DNA of 64,000 nucleotides from Chaunax sp. Z400 (lineage: Eukaryota > Chordata > Actinopteri > Lophiiformes > Chaunacidae), in the NCBI GenBank assembly GCA_037577475.1, contig CM075184.1, positions 32,133,594 through 32,197,593 of the forward strand. The letters are read 5' to 3'. Shown here in pieces: positions 26,471 to 54,728 of this stretch. The notes below the pieces were generated by a model. It was not told the origin of the DNA. It did not search any database and was given only the letters and a program-made list of their open reading frames with translations. The position numbers were made by a program, and so were the translations under genes. Within the stretch, counting starts at the first letter, position 1; each line of letters opens with the position of its first letter.

Positions 26471-27699
26471 GTGATTCATCCTGTATTCCTTTTGGGGCTT
26501 TCAAACTCATGGCAGCAAAGTACAATATCTTTAGAAACACCGTATTGGCCTAAATATGAAGGCCTTCATTGAACCTGGAGTCAGGTGTTGTTGTGTTGTT
26601 GTGTTGTGATCAGACAGTGGAGGTAAGCAGGGACAGCCCCATACATGATATACTGACACAGGTACAGTCAACTTCCTGTTTGATGCTTCATCTATGCATG
26701 CATGCATCTATGATGTGTTTATTTCAAGGCACAGTTCTCCTCCAACAAACAAACAAACAAACAAAACACTGGTGTCAACACATTATACATAATATACAGA
26801 AACACATTCAGGATAAGTCAAAACTAAATCTCAATTATCTTGAGGTACGGTGTATACCATATGTCCAAATGTTTAGTAATAACTAGTATCTAGTAATAAG
26901 GATTCAATTGAACTTTTGTGATATGAATTTTAAATGCACAATGTTTCCACTGCACACTGAAAAGATGGGTAAAATATAACAAGACAATAACTCGCTATCA
27001 AAGCCAGATGGCAAAAAGAAATCATCAAATCTGCAAAAAACCTCTGAGATTGCACACCACAAAATGACTGAGAATACTGTTCAGACCATGACTCCATATT
27101 ATCTCACTAACTGACAGTGATTCATGATAATCGTAGCTTTACTTCACCGTAATTTATCAGATCAGCAAATTGCAATGTTGTGGCCAAGAGTGGAAAACTG
27201 AAAAAGGAAAAAAAAAAAAAGAAGAAAAAACAGGGGAGAAACATTGGAGACAAGCGGCTCATTCAGTCAAAATCAACAAGAAACATGAAAGGTATAATTC
27301 ATGGTAGATGGAAAACAGCACAAGCAGCACTGCTGATGAAGCACAGCATTTATGTCTGACCGGCATCGTATGCAATGCTGTGGACTGAAGTTAGTCATTC
27401 ATCAGCTGGACTTCTTTCTGCGCTGATAGCGTGACTTATTTCATCCAATTCGTCACCTGTGCAAACATCCTGACCATGCATTGCATTAAAAAACAAAAAA
27501 CAAAAACAAAACATACAGCAGTCAAGGGCTCTAAGTTTACTAGAAAAAAAGTTTTTCCCACAACACACCATTCAATGTATTTACTTCACACGATTGGTCC
27601 AGGAATGTTGCTTGATTGCTGTGTGACAAAATGAAGCCTCTCCTATGCCAATAAAAATGGTTGCTGCACTATGTGGCATGGTGTTAGTTGCTTAATTGC

Positions 27700-27790
27700 T
27701 ACCTCCACCAAAGGAGGTTATGTACTCCTCTGCATTTGTTTGTTTGTCTGTTTGTTTGTTATTAACCAGGGTAACACAAAAGCTACTCAA
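27700..27790. repeat. GGAGGTTATG...(GTTT)n dispersed family copy
   Basis: Reads CCTCCACCAAAGGAGGTTATG, then a GTTTGTTTGTCTG run and GTAACACAAAAGCTACTCAA. I recall this module as widespread in fish genomes. Confidence 0.6.
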
Positions 27791-29830
27791 CCCGGTTGGG
27801 CTTGGGCAAAAAAGGAAGAACAGGGAACATGTTCCTCACAGATTAAGCCAAATAATATCATTTCAATTCATAAGGAATTCTATTGTTGTGAGATTCAAAT
27901 TTTACAAACATCTTTATATCCAACATCCTTTTGGTGCACAATTAGCTGGCAGTTCAATAACATGCCTTTATATCCATTTCTGACCAACACAGTGATCCAT
28001 CTGTGGTCAATAAGAAAGGCTCTACATTATTTTTATTACTATATTCTGCCTGGTGGCCTCCATCACAGCCAGACAATAGCTTTAACAATGTTATGATCAT
28101 TTAAACAGAGTCTTATTGACAAAGGCTGCACAGTAAATGGTTCCAGCATTGACATCATCATGTGTCCATTACAATAGTCACATTCCAGGACATGCAACAT
28201 CAAGTAAGACAAACGTCATGTTCTAAGTTTTTTGTGTGATTGTTTTCATTTCCCATGACTGACCTCCAGGAAAAGTCTGTTTATCCTCCATGAAGAGGAC
28301 TTAGCATTGGGGCTATGGCAGTATATTACCGTGGAGACAAAGCAATAAATCACTATGGGATGGCGGCTGCCTCTCTACCTGCTCTCTCTCTCTCTCCACT
28401 TGTCCACAATGATGTCACAGGCAGCTGAAGTATTTGTTTTATTAGAAGACAATAGACTTTTTATGTACCCAAAATGATGCCACCTGAACATTTCCTGTAT
28501 TTTTTTTTCATATCACAGAATGTCAGATTTTCCCTATTACTGACAAACAGACTAGTCTGAGAAGAGCTGAAAAAGAGAGAGACAACAACACTAAAGCTGT
28601 TACAGTGTCACCTGACTATGTGGAAAGTAGACTGAACGTGAGTTAATTAGACCTGCATCTTACTGGATGTGCATCTCCCTCAGGAGAAGATGCTCCAGGC
28701 TTCAGTTTTTCTACACGAGTTTTTTTCAAATGACAACGTGTCAGACAGTTTTCCACAGCTGAAATCTTCCTTCTGCTTATTAATTCAAATCATCCCTCAC
28801 TCAAACCCAAAACACAGACTGATGTCATCCATCTGATCTGTATTTTACATAACACACCATAGTGTTGTGGTGGTTTGCACTATGGGATATCTCCAGTTCC
28901 AACCCGCCAAATGTTTTCTGAGTCAAATCAGCATCCAAGTATTGTGACAGCATAGAATCAAGAGGGAAAACAGATTGTCCTTTTTTTAATAGATGTTTTA
29001 TGAACTACAGTTAAAGTGGTATTAATTAAGTACAGTTAAAGTATATCATTTCAATTTTAACTCTTACCTAGAGAGCTTTTTATGTTATTTTGGTGTGAGA
29101 TGTCGAGGTCTGTGGATCATCTTGAGTGACAGGGTCTTGATTTCTCAAACACCATCTAGTTCCATTATATACATCTCTATGGCTATATCATCAATACCAG
29201 GATCGATAACTTGCATAGATGATGAGTAGATGAATAGATGGGATGAATAGCACTACAGGCAAGAGGAAATCCATACATGTTTAATTTTGGGGTGAACCAT
29301 GCCTTTCAATGTAGGAAGCACAAAAACCAGATTTTTAAGAAGCAAAAAATGTATTTAAGTTAAAAGTATTTCTTTGATGCACAAACTAACGAGTAATAGT
29401 AAACTATATATTCTAGAAATGTTAAGAAGTTGGACTATCTTTGTCTGTTAGCCAGCAGGCGTGGCAGCAGACGCCTCTCGGCCTTCAAGGACAGCCTGAC
29501 AGACCAGCCGCTGCGCAGATGAATAGGCTTCACAGTTGGCACACATGATGGCAGCCACAATACCACTATTCTACACAATAATGAATACGGCACAGACATG
29601 TAGTCGAACAAAATCTCAAGTTTGACGCAATTTGAAGACGGTGACTTGGGATTTAGGAAAACGTGACAGGCATTCTTTCCATGTTTTCTTATATTTTATA
29701 CATCAAACAACTAATCGTTTATTTTTAACAGGAATAAGCGAAAGAAAGTCATCTCTGGAATTCACAAATCACAAAAAATATCATGTCTGCTCATCAGCTG
29801 AGAGCCAAGTAAACAGCAGTATACATACAT

Positions 29831-29902
29831 TACCAGTCAATAGTTTGGACATACCTTCCCATCCACTTGAATGGGAAAGTGTGTCCAAATTTTTGACTGG
29901 TA
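29831..29902. mobile_element. Short palindromic MITE
   Basis: Arms 29831-29857 (TACCAGTCAATAGTTTGGAC...) and 29877-29902 (reverse complement TACCAGTCAAAAATTTGGAC...) flank a spacer of about 20 bp. It would fold into a long hairpin. The ends resemble Tc1-type terminal repeats, by memory only. Confidence 0.7.
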
Positions 29903-31626
29903 CTGTATATCATAACAAGCTATAAAAGAACAACTGTTATATGATATACACCTATTCTATCTGTACACAGGTTTAAAAAGAGGAAGCACATCTTCTCAGA
30001 CACAACCAAACACCGCAGGGTGTGCAATGTGTATGTTTGGGTATAGAGACTCGTGCACTAACCGCTAGTCTGCACTTCCATTTTACAGCTAACACTCTAC
30101 ACCAGGTGGCTGAAATGCAGACAGCCAAATAGCAAATGCTGTCGAATGCATCCACGCAGAGTGATACAGCCTATACTGCGCAGTATGTCTTGCACCATCT
30201 GCGATGCCCTGTTGCTCACGAGCGTCAAGTTTACCGTTAAGTTCTGCGTCAAAGTCGCCACGATAAATCCCTCCTTTTTGTTACTGCACTTGCTGATTTA
30301 AAGAGATATAGAGGAAATTGAGGAGAAGAGGCTGAAGTGGAAGAACGAACTAAACGGGGTAAATTGTAATGAGGTCAGCAGGGCTTTGGACAGGTTTCAA
30401 ATGTGCAATGACACGGCCATCGTACAGACAGAGGAGCCATTACTTCCCTGCTGAGCACATAAGCCAGGCTCAGAGCCCACTTGTGAGACAGTAACACAGA
30501 TCCTCTCCTTTGCAGCTTTACGGATCGACCAGACAGCAGTTCTATCCCCCCTTCCTCATAAATCATTGCTAAAAAGCAGAGAGCCGACATGCAACTGGGC
30601 TTGCAGGCAATGTCCTGCCACCCCTTGTAAGCTGACAAGCTGAACCTGAACGAAACCACTCTGAATTTATCTATCATTCGTCAAGTCAGTGAAGGGGGGA
30701 TGGGTGGGATGAAGCTGTTGAAACAGTGAATAGTTTAATCTGCGAGTCTTCTGCCACCTTACTAGATAGGTCAAGTCACAGATGGAGAGCTGTACAGTCT
30801 CAATACTGAGAACAGGGATGAGTCACGCTGTGTTTAGAGCAACGGCACATTACAGTGTGCTGAAATAAAAACAATTTGTGCTTCAAATCAGGCAAAAAAC
30901 AACAACAAATGACTCCAAATATTGCACAGAGACCCTTAAGCCCTTAAGACACTATCACATCCTGGCATACCGGCAGAAGGTTAGCCCCAACAAACGTATA
31001 GCATGTGGATTCCTAAGACGTTGCAACAGATATCTCTGGGGAATAATCAATGCCAAGACCCCCCCTAATAGAAAAACCAAATCTACCATGGTGCTGCATC
31101 AGCAATTTGTGTTCACTTTAATCAGCACAACAGTCAAGACATGCTTCAAAATCAGTCATTTGATGTGATCTGATGTCATTATCTACAAGATCGGATAGTC
31201 CAGCTTTAAATGTCTCTTCCCAGATTATAATGCAAAAAAAAAAAAAAAAAAAATTCCTGGTCAGCCTCAAACTGAGTGTAGCAATCGGTTCTTCAACAAA
31301 TACAGAACAAGATCTGGATGAGTGATGTTTTAGACTCTGATCAGTCAATAAAGCGACTCTAAAAACAGCAGCAATAATATAAGCATAAGACATGTTCCCT
31401 GAAAACAACCCAGGAGTAAGACTGTGAGTGATTTACAAAGCAGTCTTTACCTAAAGTACATGGGAACACTATGTAAAGTAACAATGCGCTACAGAGACTA
31501 CATTACTTATTTCAGTCAAGCCACAGCTTGCAAAGGTATGTACATTTCAACATTTCAGTCAGGCAGTTCCCTTGAATTACAGAGCAAGGAACTAACAAAC
31601 AAGCCCAAAGCTGAAAGGGCTGCAGA

Positions 31627-31700
31627 CTGGTCTCAAGTCTGGTCTCAAGTCTGGTCTCAAGTCTGGTCTCAAGTCTGGACTCAAGTCTGGACTCAAGTCT
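31627..31700. repeat. 12 bp minisatellite (CTGGTCTCAAGT)6
   Basis: Four units of CTGGTCTCAAGT followed by two of CTGGACTCAAGT. Because 12 is a multiple of 3, repeat ORFs stay open on both strands (WSQV and its complement); these are not genes. Confidence 0.93.
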
Positions 31701-31948
31701 AAAATCCCAACTACATTTAACAATGACGTGATCTTTAACATCTGGATTAACAAGCATCACTGTCCAAGTGACCTTGAGCAACACACTGGTGGTTTACTGG
31801 TTCCAGCATGATGTTCTGTAGCTTAACGTGTCCTCTGACTGCAAGAGAAAAGCTATTTCCCTCTGGGCTAAACAGTGTCACCATAGCAGTGTTTATTTTC
31901 ACCCCAGTTATCTGCTGCCATTGTCAGGCAAGGATCCTGCATCACTAT

Positions 31949-31951
<3 letters not shown>

Positions 31952-32008
<57 letters not shown>
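31952..32008. repeat. (AT)n microsatellite
   Basis: 57 bp of uninterrupted AT. Confidence 0.95.
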
Positions 32009-32014
<6 letters not shown>

Positions 32015-32985
32015 TGTCTGCCGCTAAATGCAAGAAAATTCAGGAGAAAATAATAAAGGAAGACGCATTACATTTAAACAATATCAGCGGAAAGATAGGG
32101 ATCAGTGTTTCCTTACTGTAGGGGGGCTGAACCTCAGCTCCAGTCCTGTGTTCTAGTTGGAGCGCGGAGGAGGCTAATGTTACTAGGTCCATTATCGGAC
32201 AGAATCATGCTTTCCTAAATTAAATAAAAAAAAAAAAAAACAATACCAAAGGGCCTGACCGCGGTGCTAGCACATAGATAAACATTTCAACCAAATATTA
32301 ACTATCCCTCTACAATTCTAAGACCTTTTACACACACATCCAACACGGCACATCCGCCTGTAACACAAAGCTGGATGGACTCTGATACTGACTAGCTTCA
32401 TATTTAGGCGTCCCTGTAAAAAATGAAGCACAACGTACCAACAAATACTGATGGAGACAGAGAGGAATCGAGCATAAAGGTCAAAACCAAAAACGCATCA
32501 GTCGCGACTAAAGAGTCGGACTGTAAAAAAAAAAATCGGGAGAGGAAGGTGGGTGACGATGTTTTGGGCACAAAAATCACCCCCCACCCCCCAAAAACTG
32601 TGGGTAACGTAAACCGGCAACACACGCGTCGTGTAACATCATTGTTTTGTTTGTTTTTGTTTGTTTGTGTGACGTTCTGACAAACCTAATCAATGTACTG
32701 GGGAATGGACTGTAACAAAATCTGATATGGCATAGCCCAAACTGTGTCCGATAATGGATCTCAGGTCGTATAGCAGCTAATGCTAACGCTTACAGTTTTA
32801 ATGTTTAGCTGTGTATAATGAAAACCGTTTGTCATTACGTAGCATTTTAGAGTCTTTTGGTGTTTATAAAGTGAAGAAAACCCAGAATTTATTGCCCAAC
32901 CGTGACATGCTCCGAAGCTTCCCGAGCTAAAGCGTTGCAGCAACACAACAAGACAAAACAGTGACTGTGCTTGTGGGCAACTCAC

Positions 32986-33200
32986 CAAAGAGATGCCGCT
33001 GAAGTGTCGACCAGATGTTGCTGCAAATTAGCGATGAAGGCCCATTAGGGTAACTCCTGAGGTCGGAGGGCATCCAGGTATAAAGGTGTTCAGATGAGAC
33101 AATCCCAAACGTGGCTTTGCTTTGACGGTTGTCCGTACCCTGCCTACATTTGAGCGTGTGGTAGACCGTGTGTGGAGAAGCTCTGCGAGGCCTACTGCTG
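32986..33200 (-). other. csk: Probable csk non-coding first exon and promoter
   Basis: On the minus strand the sequence CATCTCTTTG is followed by a good donor GTGAGTTG at 32985. The region 33060-33370 is locally richer in C+G and CpG than the surrounding intron, as expected of a housekeeping promoter. No exon-length conserved ORF is present. The 5' limit is a guess; assignment to csk rests on strand, position upstream of the MSGVH exon and lack of any other gene nearby. Confidence 0.4.
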
Positions 33201-33289
33201 GAGGAAATGGTCTCCGTCCGCTCGGTCAAGGAAACACGCATGCGCAAAGGAACAGCACAACCACGGGTTGAGCGGCATGCGAGCACAGC

Positions 33290-36212
33290 CTTGTGGCCAA
33301 CAGGTGCGAATGATGGCAGCGCTGTTACTGTTTCGGGTTTACCCTGAGCTGCCCGCGATGCTTATTACCGGGTAAAAAACCGATGTTTAAAGTTGTACAG
33401 GATGGATACATGTCGGTAGATACACGTGCGTCTTGTTCTGTATCCTGGCCGAGTAATAATTCAGAGCAGTGCGTTCAAACTGGACTCACCCGCAGGTGTT
33501 TTTGATCGACATGTCCCTGAGGACACGTCATGTTAAGTATTGTTGAAATATTACATTAAGTGATAAAAAGCAGCTGTGCAGTAGTCGTAGCGTTAGATTA
33601 AAAAACAACAACACACCATCTCCCTCCTGATAACCATTAAAAAATGCGCGCGCACACATATGAAATGATTCAAGCCCCATAGGATATTAGGTTTTTGGCT
33701 AAATATACTATGTATCAGCTGTTTGCAATAACCAAATCATACAACTATAATTCAAATGTTCAATACAACATATATTACAAGTGTTTCCCCCAAATATGAT
33801 ACAAAAAGCTACTTTTACTAACATTGCAGTCTCTAAATTATTCGATGCATCTCTAGTACTTTGTAGTACTTTGCCCTACATACACTGCATTATTATCTGT
33901 ATACTCTACTTGTTTAAAGGGCCTCTTGTCAAAATTCACATACTGAACACCAATAAAAAGCGTCCAATAGTGGCCCCCTTGTGGGTTATCTATGTAAACG
34001 GTTCAGCTTGAGGTATAACTAATAACATTAATGATGACTCCACTCGATATCAGTATCCCAGTAAAACATTTCAGTCACCTAATAGGCACAAGTATAGAAG
34101 TGCAACAAATGAAAATACAGCACTAATTAATGTTATTGATTATGCCTGTACTTATTGTGTGATATGGAATGGTTAAGTGTCTGCTATATTAAATCAGAAT
34201 TAAAACTAGGTAGACAGAGTTAAAGTCAAATGCATGGCACTTCAGCAAAAAAGGATACGGCTCACTTTGCACCAATGAAGGCATTTTTCTATTATTATAA
34301 TAAACTAGACAGAACACATTGTGTTGTAACAATAGAAGAGGTACAGGTGTGATTAATAAACGTCATTATGGCTGAATTCCATTTAGCTGCTTCAGTTTCA
34401 TGCTCCTGGTGTTGTGCATGCTGGCTTACTGTCACTGCTCACTGGGACAAAGCATCCAATAGAGCAGAGTGAGCTTTAAGTTTATGAGTAGCAATTATTT
34501 TCTCTGCTATGACAAGCCAAATGTCAGCTGTGAAAGAGGACTATTAAAACTTGTATAATGACTCTATTCAATAGATAAAAGAAGTATTCATATGCAAAAG
34601 GGACCCGACTAGAAAGACTCCAATATAAATGGCCCCATTATAATACTATTAAAAACTGCAGATAAGTATCAAAAGCAACTCACTCTGCAGACTGGACAAT
34701 ATCAGGGTTATATGGTAGCATAACTATTCCTAATGTGTAAGTAGCTTTTAAATGTTGAAGATTTAATCAGCAGATCCAGGCTAAATGTTTATCAATTAGA
34801 TATTTTTTGCAGCTTGAAATGCTTCGTCTAGAGCTTCACATGTACACCTAAAGAAACATTTCTAAACACGTCTCTTGTACTACTTTTGGTCGGACAACCA
34901 CGCCCCAAAATGTATCACCGTTCTATCTCACATACAAATGTGTTTAGCAGCTGCTGCTTTGTAAAGTACACTGAAAGATTCATTAAATCCAAACTGCAGA
35001 AATAGTTCCGCGAGAACCCTGTGAAGCCTATCAATCTGTAACTCAAAACTTATGACGACTATTTGGACTGTTTACTGCAAGTACTGTATTATTTGCACTC
35101 AGAAAATAAATCTACAGGTTAAAGAGTGAAAACACAGTCTGTGTAATTTCAAAATCACGTGGCTGCCAGTCTAAAAATAAGGCTATTGTCTTTGTTCTTG
35201 TAAAGGGGGACATTTTTCTAGAAAATAACCATCCTGATCAAAAGACAGGAAGTGGTTATTCCACTGAGGGTGGCTTATTTTGGTGTATCAAAATGGCAAA
35301 CACCTCATTACACCTATAGTAAATAACTGTAATCCCTTGTGATGAACCTGGTCCAAAACATTTTTGGTCCTTGGATCGTAGGCTTCTGATCTACAAGACT
35401 CCAGAAAAACAGAATATTTAAGCCCAGGGTGGTCGCAGACCTACTACTTCATTTTCAGTGTCAGTGGTAATAAACTCAAGACACCCAATAAGTGCAGAAA
35501 GAGTGTTATTAAATGTCATGTAAATACAAGTACAAAGTGTTTCCATTTTTCATTCATTTTTCCTGAGATGTATTCCAAAAATAAATACAATTATTACAAA
35601 TAAACATTCACCTCTTCAGTGAAACAAACTACAACCATTACGATACAAAACCATTTGAGTTTGTAAAAAAAAAAAGCACCATTAAATTGAAAGAAAGTAG
35701 ATGTTGTGGATGTCAACAGTGGTTCAGATGAACGGCAGATTTGGGTTGGCAGACGGCTCTAAGTGGAGCTGTGCTGTGGGTCCCAGGGCCAGGATCAGAC
35801 CCCACATGCTCTCTAAATGAGGAAACAGGAACTGTGTCTCCGGTGCTCTGACTGGTCACGGGGTCAGAGGTTACAGACAGACTGTGGTCAGCATTTTGTA
35901 AACATATTCACATCGACTCAGAGCCCTTATCAAAACACACCAATGAACAGGAAACCTTTCCCTTTCAAAAACAAGAGGTGTCACACGCAACATGGAACAA
36001 CCCATGGGAGTTTCCAGCGGGTAACTGGAAAAAACCTACATCATATGCTTTAAGACTTGTCCTCAAGTTAGTAATGAAATATTGGTTTGGTCATGTAGTT
36101 ACTCTTCAGCTATTACCACACACACAGTGGCACTTTAACCCACTGTGAAAAAGCAGACCAGTCTGTCTTAATGTCCATTTGTAACTTGTGTACAATGTCA
36201 GCGGGTCGTCTT
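33290..36212. other. Intergenic region between csk 5' end and edc3 3' end
   Basis: About 2.9 kb. The part next to 36212 should be edc3 3' UTR, but I found no AATAAA on the minus strand within 1 kb of the stop. The closest variant is ATTAAA near 34765. The rest is AT-rich with no gene or clear repeat. Confidence 0.5.
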
Positions 36213-52444
<16,232 letters not shown>

Positions 52445-52460
52445 TCTGTCCTCTGTGATC

Positions 52461-53367
52461 CTGTGGTCCACAAACATAAACAAGAGAAATGATGATCACC
52501 CTATGACTGTTTCTCTATGTAATTCTCCATCCATGTATATTCTAGCCAGGGCTATTTGAGCACAATAGGGGATATATTAAGGGTTTTAGACTTATCTATT
52601 AAATCCTTTAGTTCAACAAATAGTTGAACAGGTCAAGGATGTTATGAAGATGTCTTTCATTTTATATCTTGTCAGAATTTTCAGAGGGGTTGGTGTTGCT
52701 TTGGGGGACTTGAACTGGTATTTCTAAAATCACAGCTTTGGCTCTAATTTCAGCCCTGATCATCTGGCCACCCAATTTAAGAGCATTAAACCAACCCCAC
52801 GGAATGATCAGCTATATTCTTATTGTTGTTAAATTCACAGGTCTTACCCAGTGCATTTTACTTGAAGATACTGTATATACAAATTAATATTATCGTGTAC
52901 TCACCCTACAACGTTACAGGGGGCACTGATTTTAATTAAATGGTCCACCCTACTCCACTGCAATGTAAATCGTGAGTTAATGTGTTTTAATCTGTGTAGG
53001 AAAGGCATAGATGAGGATGAAATAATGAGTTAAATTTGAAATTTAATTGGGAGAACCAACAATTGATAGCTTGTTGTTCTGGGATTCTCCAAGTATTAAA
53101 ACTGAACCCTTTAACTGAAAAGTATTCATTTATCTTCTAGGTAGAATAGCATCCATATGAGGGCAGTGCTCACAGAAATATATGAGAAATACCAACATTT
53201 AGCTATGCAAGCAACAAGCTGTGCTGGCTAGCTGAGCAGCTAACATTAGCTTAGCCTATATCGGCCGTTTTCTTTTTACCTTAGCGAAATGTTTTAAGCT
53301 TTTGACGAGTACTTCCTATTTTAAATATTTATTCTGAATATATTCAGTCACGAGTAGGAATCGTTAC
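52461..53367 (-). other. edc3 intron 1
   Basis: About 0.9 kb between the first coding exon and the probable UTR exon; no other feature recognised. Confidence 0.55.
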
Positions 53368-53445
53368 CTTGTTAATAAATCTGTAGCCAGGTGTCAAATG
53401 AAGCTAGTTGTTCCAGCTGTTGTTTGTTTCATTTTCCGGGTTAAT
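53368..53445 (-). other. edc3: Probable edc3 5' UTR exon
   Basis: Minus-strand sequence ends ATTAACAAG followed by a good donor GTAACGAT. It is about 0.9 kb upstream of the first coding exon and next to promoter-like motifs. The 5' end is estimated. Confidence 0.5.
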
Positions 53446-53480
53446 ACCAAACGTCACTTCCTTTATTACCCACGTGGGTT
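53430..53480 (-). promoter_or_regulatory. edc3: Likely edc3 promoter: CRE, ETS and E-box motifs
   Basis: Contains TTCCGG (ETS core, 53434-53439), ACGTCACTTCC (CRE half plus ETS, from 53451) and a perfect 12 bp palindrome ACCCACGTGGGT (53468-53479) with a CACGTG E-box. No TATA. This is typical of a housekeeping promoter; the motif roles are inferred. Confidence 0.5.
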
Positions 53481-53632
53481 TGTTGCGATACTTTATATCT
53501 GCTCATGTGAGAGTTTATTATTCTGACACAGATGTTTGCACATTATTGTCTGCCTCATCACTGTATTACTTTATGGGTTTCTTTCTAATCATGCGAACGA
53601 TATAGGAATAAAATGATTAGCCGACAGCATAT

Positions 53633-53650
53633 TTTATTTCTTAATTTATT
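53633..53650 (-). terminator. cyp1a: Two AATAAA poly(A) signals for cyp1a
   Basis: Minus-strand AATAAA at 53650-53645 and 53638-53633, about 0.8 kb after the cyp1a stop. This would give a 3' UTR of roughly 0.8 kb and cleavage near 53610-53630. Confidence 0.65.
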
Positions 53651-54430
53651 TATGAGGCGGATTAAAGACTGCTCAAATCGCATGCCCTTACATCTTATAC
53701 AATCATTGATACATTACAAATAGAAGTAGAAAATTGCATAGCCTTCCAATATTCCAAAATTCCAAAAGAAAAATCACTGGAACTCTGATATTCTGACATT
53801 TCATATAAATGTACAATAAAATTCACCTCAAATATATACAAACGCTAGGCACATAAAAATGACTATAAAATACGTGATATACACCAAAAACAATCACATT
53901 TTGGGATACAAATATAGCTTCAGTGTCATACATGTGTATTATAATGTAATTAAAAAAATTAGCTTACAAGTATAAATTGTATCAAAACATAATATTTTTT
54001 GAGAGTCCCATGTCACAGAAGAAAAACATGCAGGATTCAGTGGTCTAATTAGTAATGCCTCTCCAGCAAAACATACTGTTTGTCCCACAGTTAGGTAATG
54101 AGTTCTCTGAGTATTCAACTTCTTAAGGAGAGCAGTTTAGATTATTACACAAAGCAGGAGAACCAAGCATCTCCTTATACTTCACTGAGAAGCACCAGTC
54201 ATGTGCAATCAGGTATTTATGCAAACCTATACATCTCTGATAATCTGCTGCAAGCGACATTCACTTATTTGCTTCAATGCCATTAGCTCTGTTGATCAAA
54301 TTCGGCATGCGGTGCTTACATTCTGAGTAAGATGCTTCTTTCACTGACTCCTAACCTGGTTGTGACCCACACAGTGTTGGAGTCAACTTATACCACGTAT
54401 TGAGTGATACATTGTACATTCTAAATGGAG
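53651..54430 (-). other. cyp1a: cyp1a 3' UTR
   Basis: AT-rich non-coding sequence between the stop codon and the two poly(A) signals. No ORF or repeat recognised. Fish cyp1a mRNAs are known to have long 3' UTRs. Confidence 0.6.
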
Positions 54431-54728
54431 TCACTGCTCATTCCTTGCTCGTAGTGTGACTCTCAAGTGGCAGCGTTTGTGCTTCATTGTGAGACCATAT
54501 TCTGGGGTCAAGTCCAGTGGCTCTCCAGGCACCGAGAGGAAGTGCAGCCTCTGGATGAGGATTGCCAAGAAGAGGTAGACTTCATTTCGTGCAATGACCT
54601 CGCCAATGCAGCGGCGCTTTCCCATGCTAAAAATTATCACCTTCTCCCCCTCCAGCTTGTTGAGCTCAGTGCCATCAGCATTCAGGAAGCGATCTGGGTT
54701 GAAGGAAGACGGATCTTTCCACAGCTCA
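54431..54728 (-). CDS. cyp1a: cyp1a last exon: haem-binding region (residues 423-521)
   Basis: 298 nt including TGA at 54433-54431. Reads ELWKDPSSFNPDRF, then IIFSMGKRRCIGE and LTPEYGLTMKHKRCHL. Acceptor TTATTCAG. Confidence 0.97.

Noticed and set aside
32927..33286. 119-codon minus-strand ORF over the CpG-rich zone
   Set aside because: No recognisable domain; it runs across a good splice donor at 32985, so it is better explained as a UTR exon of csk.
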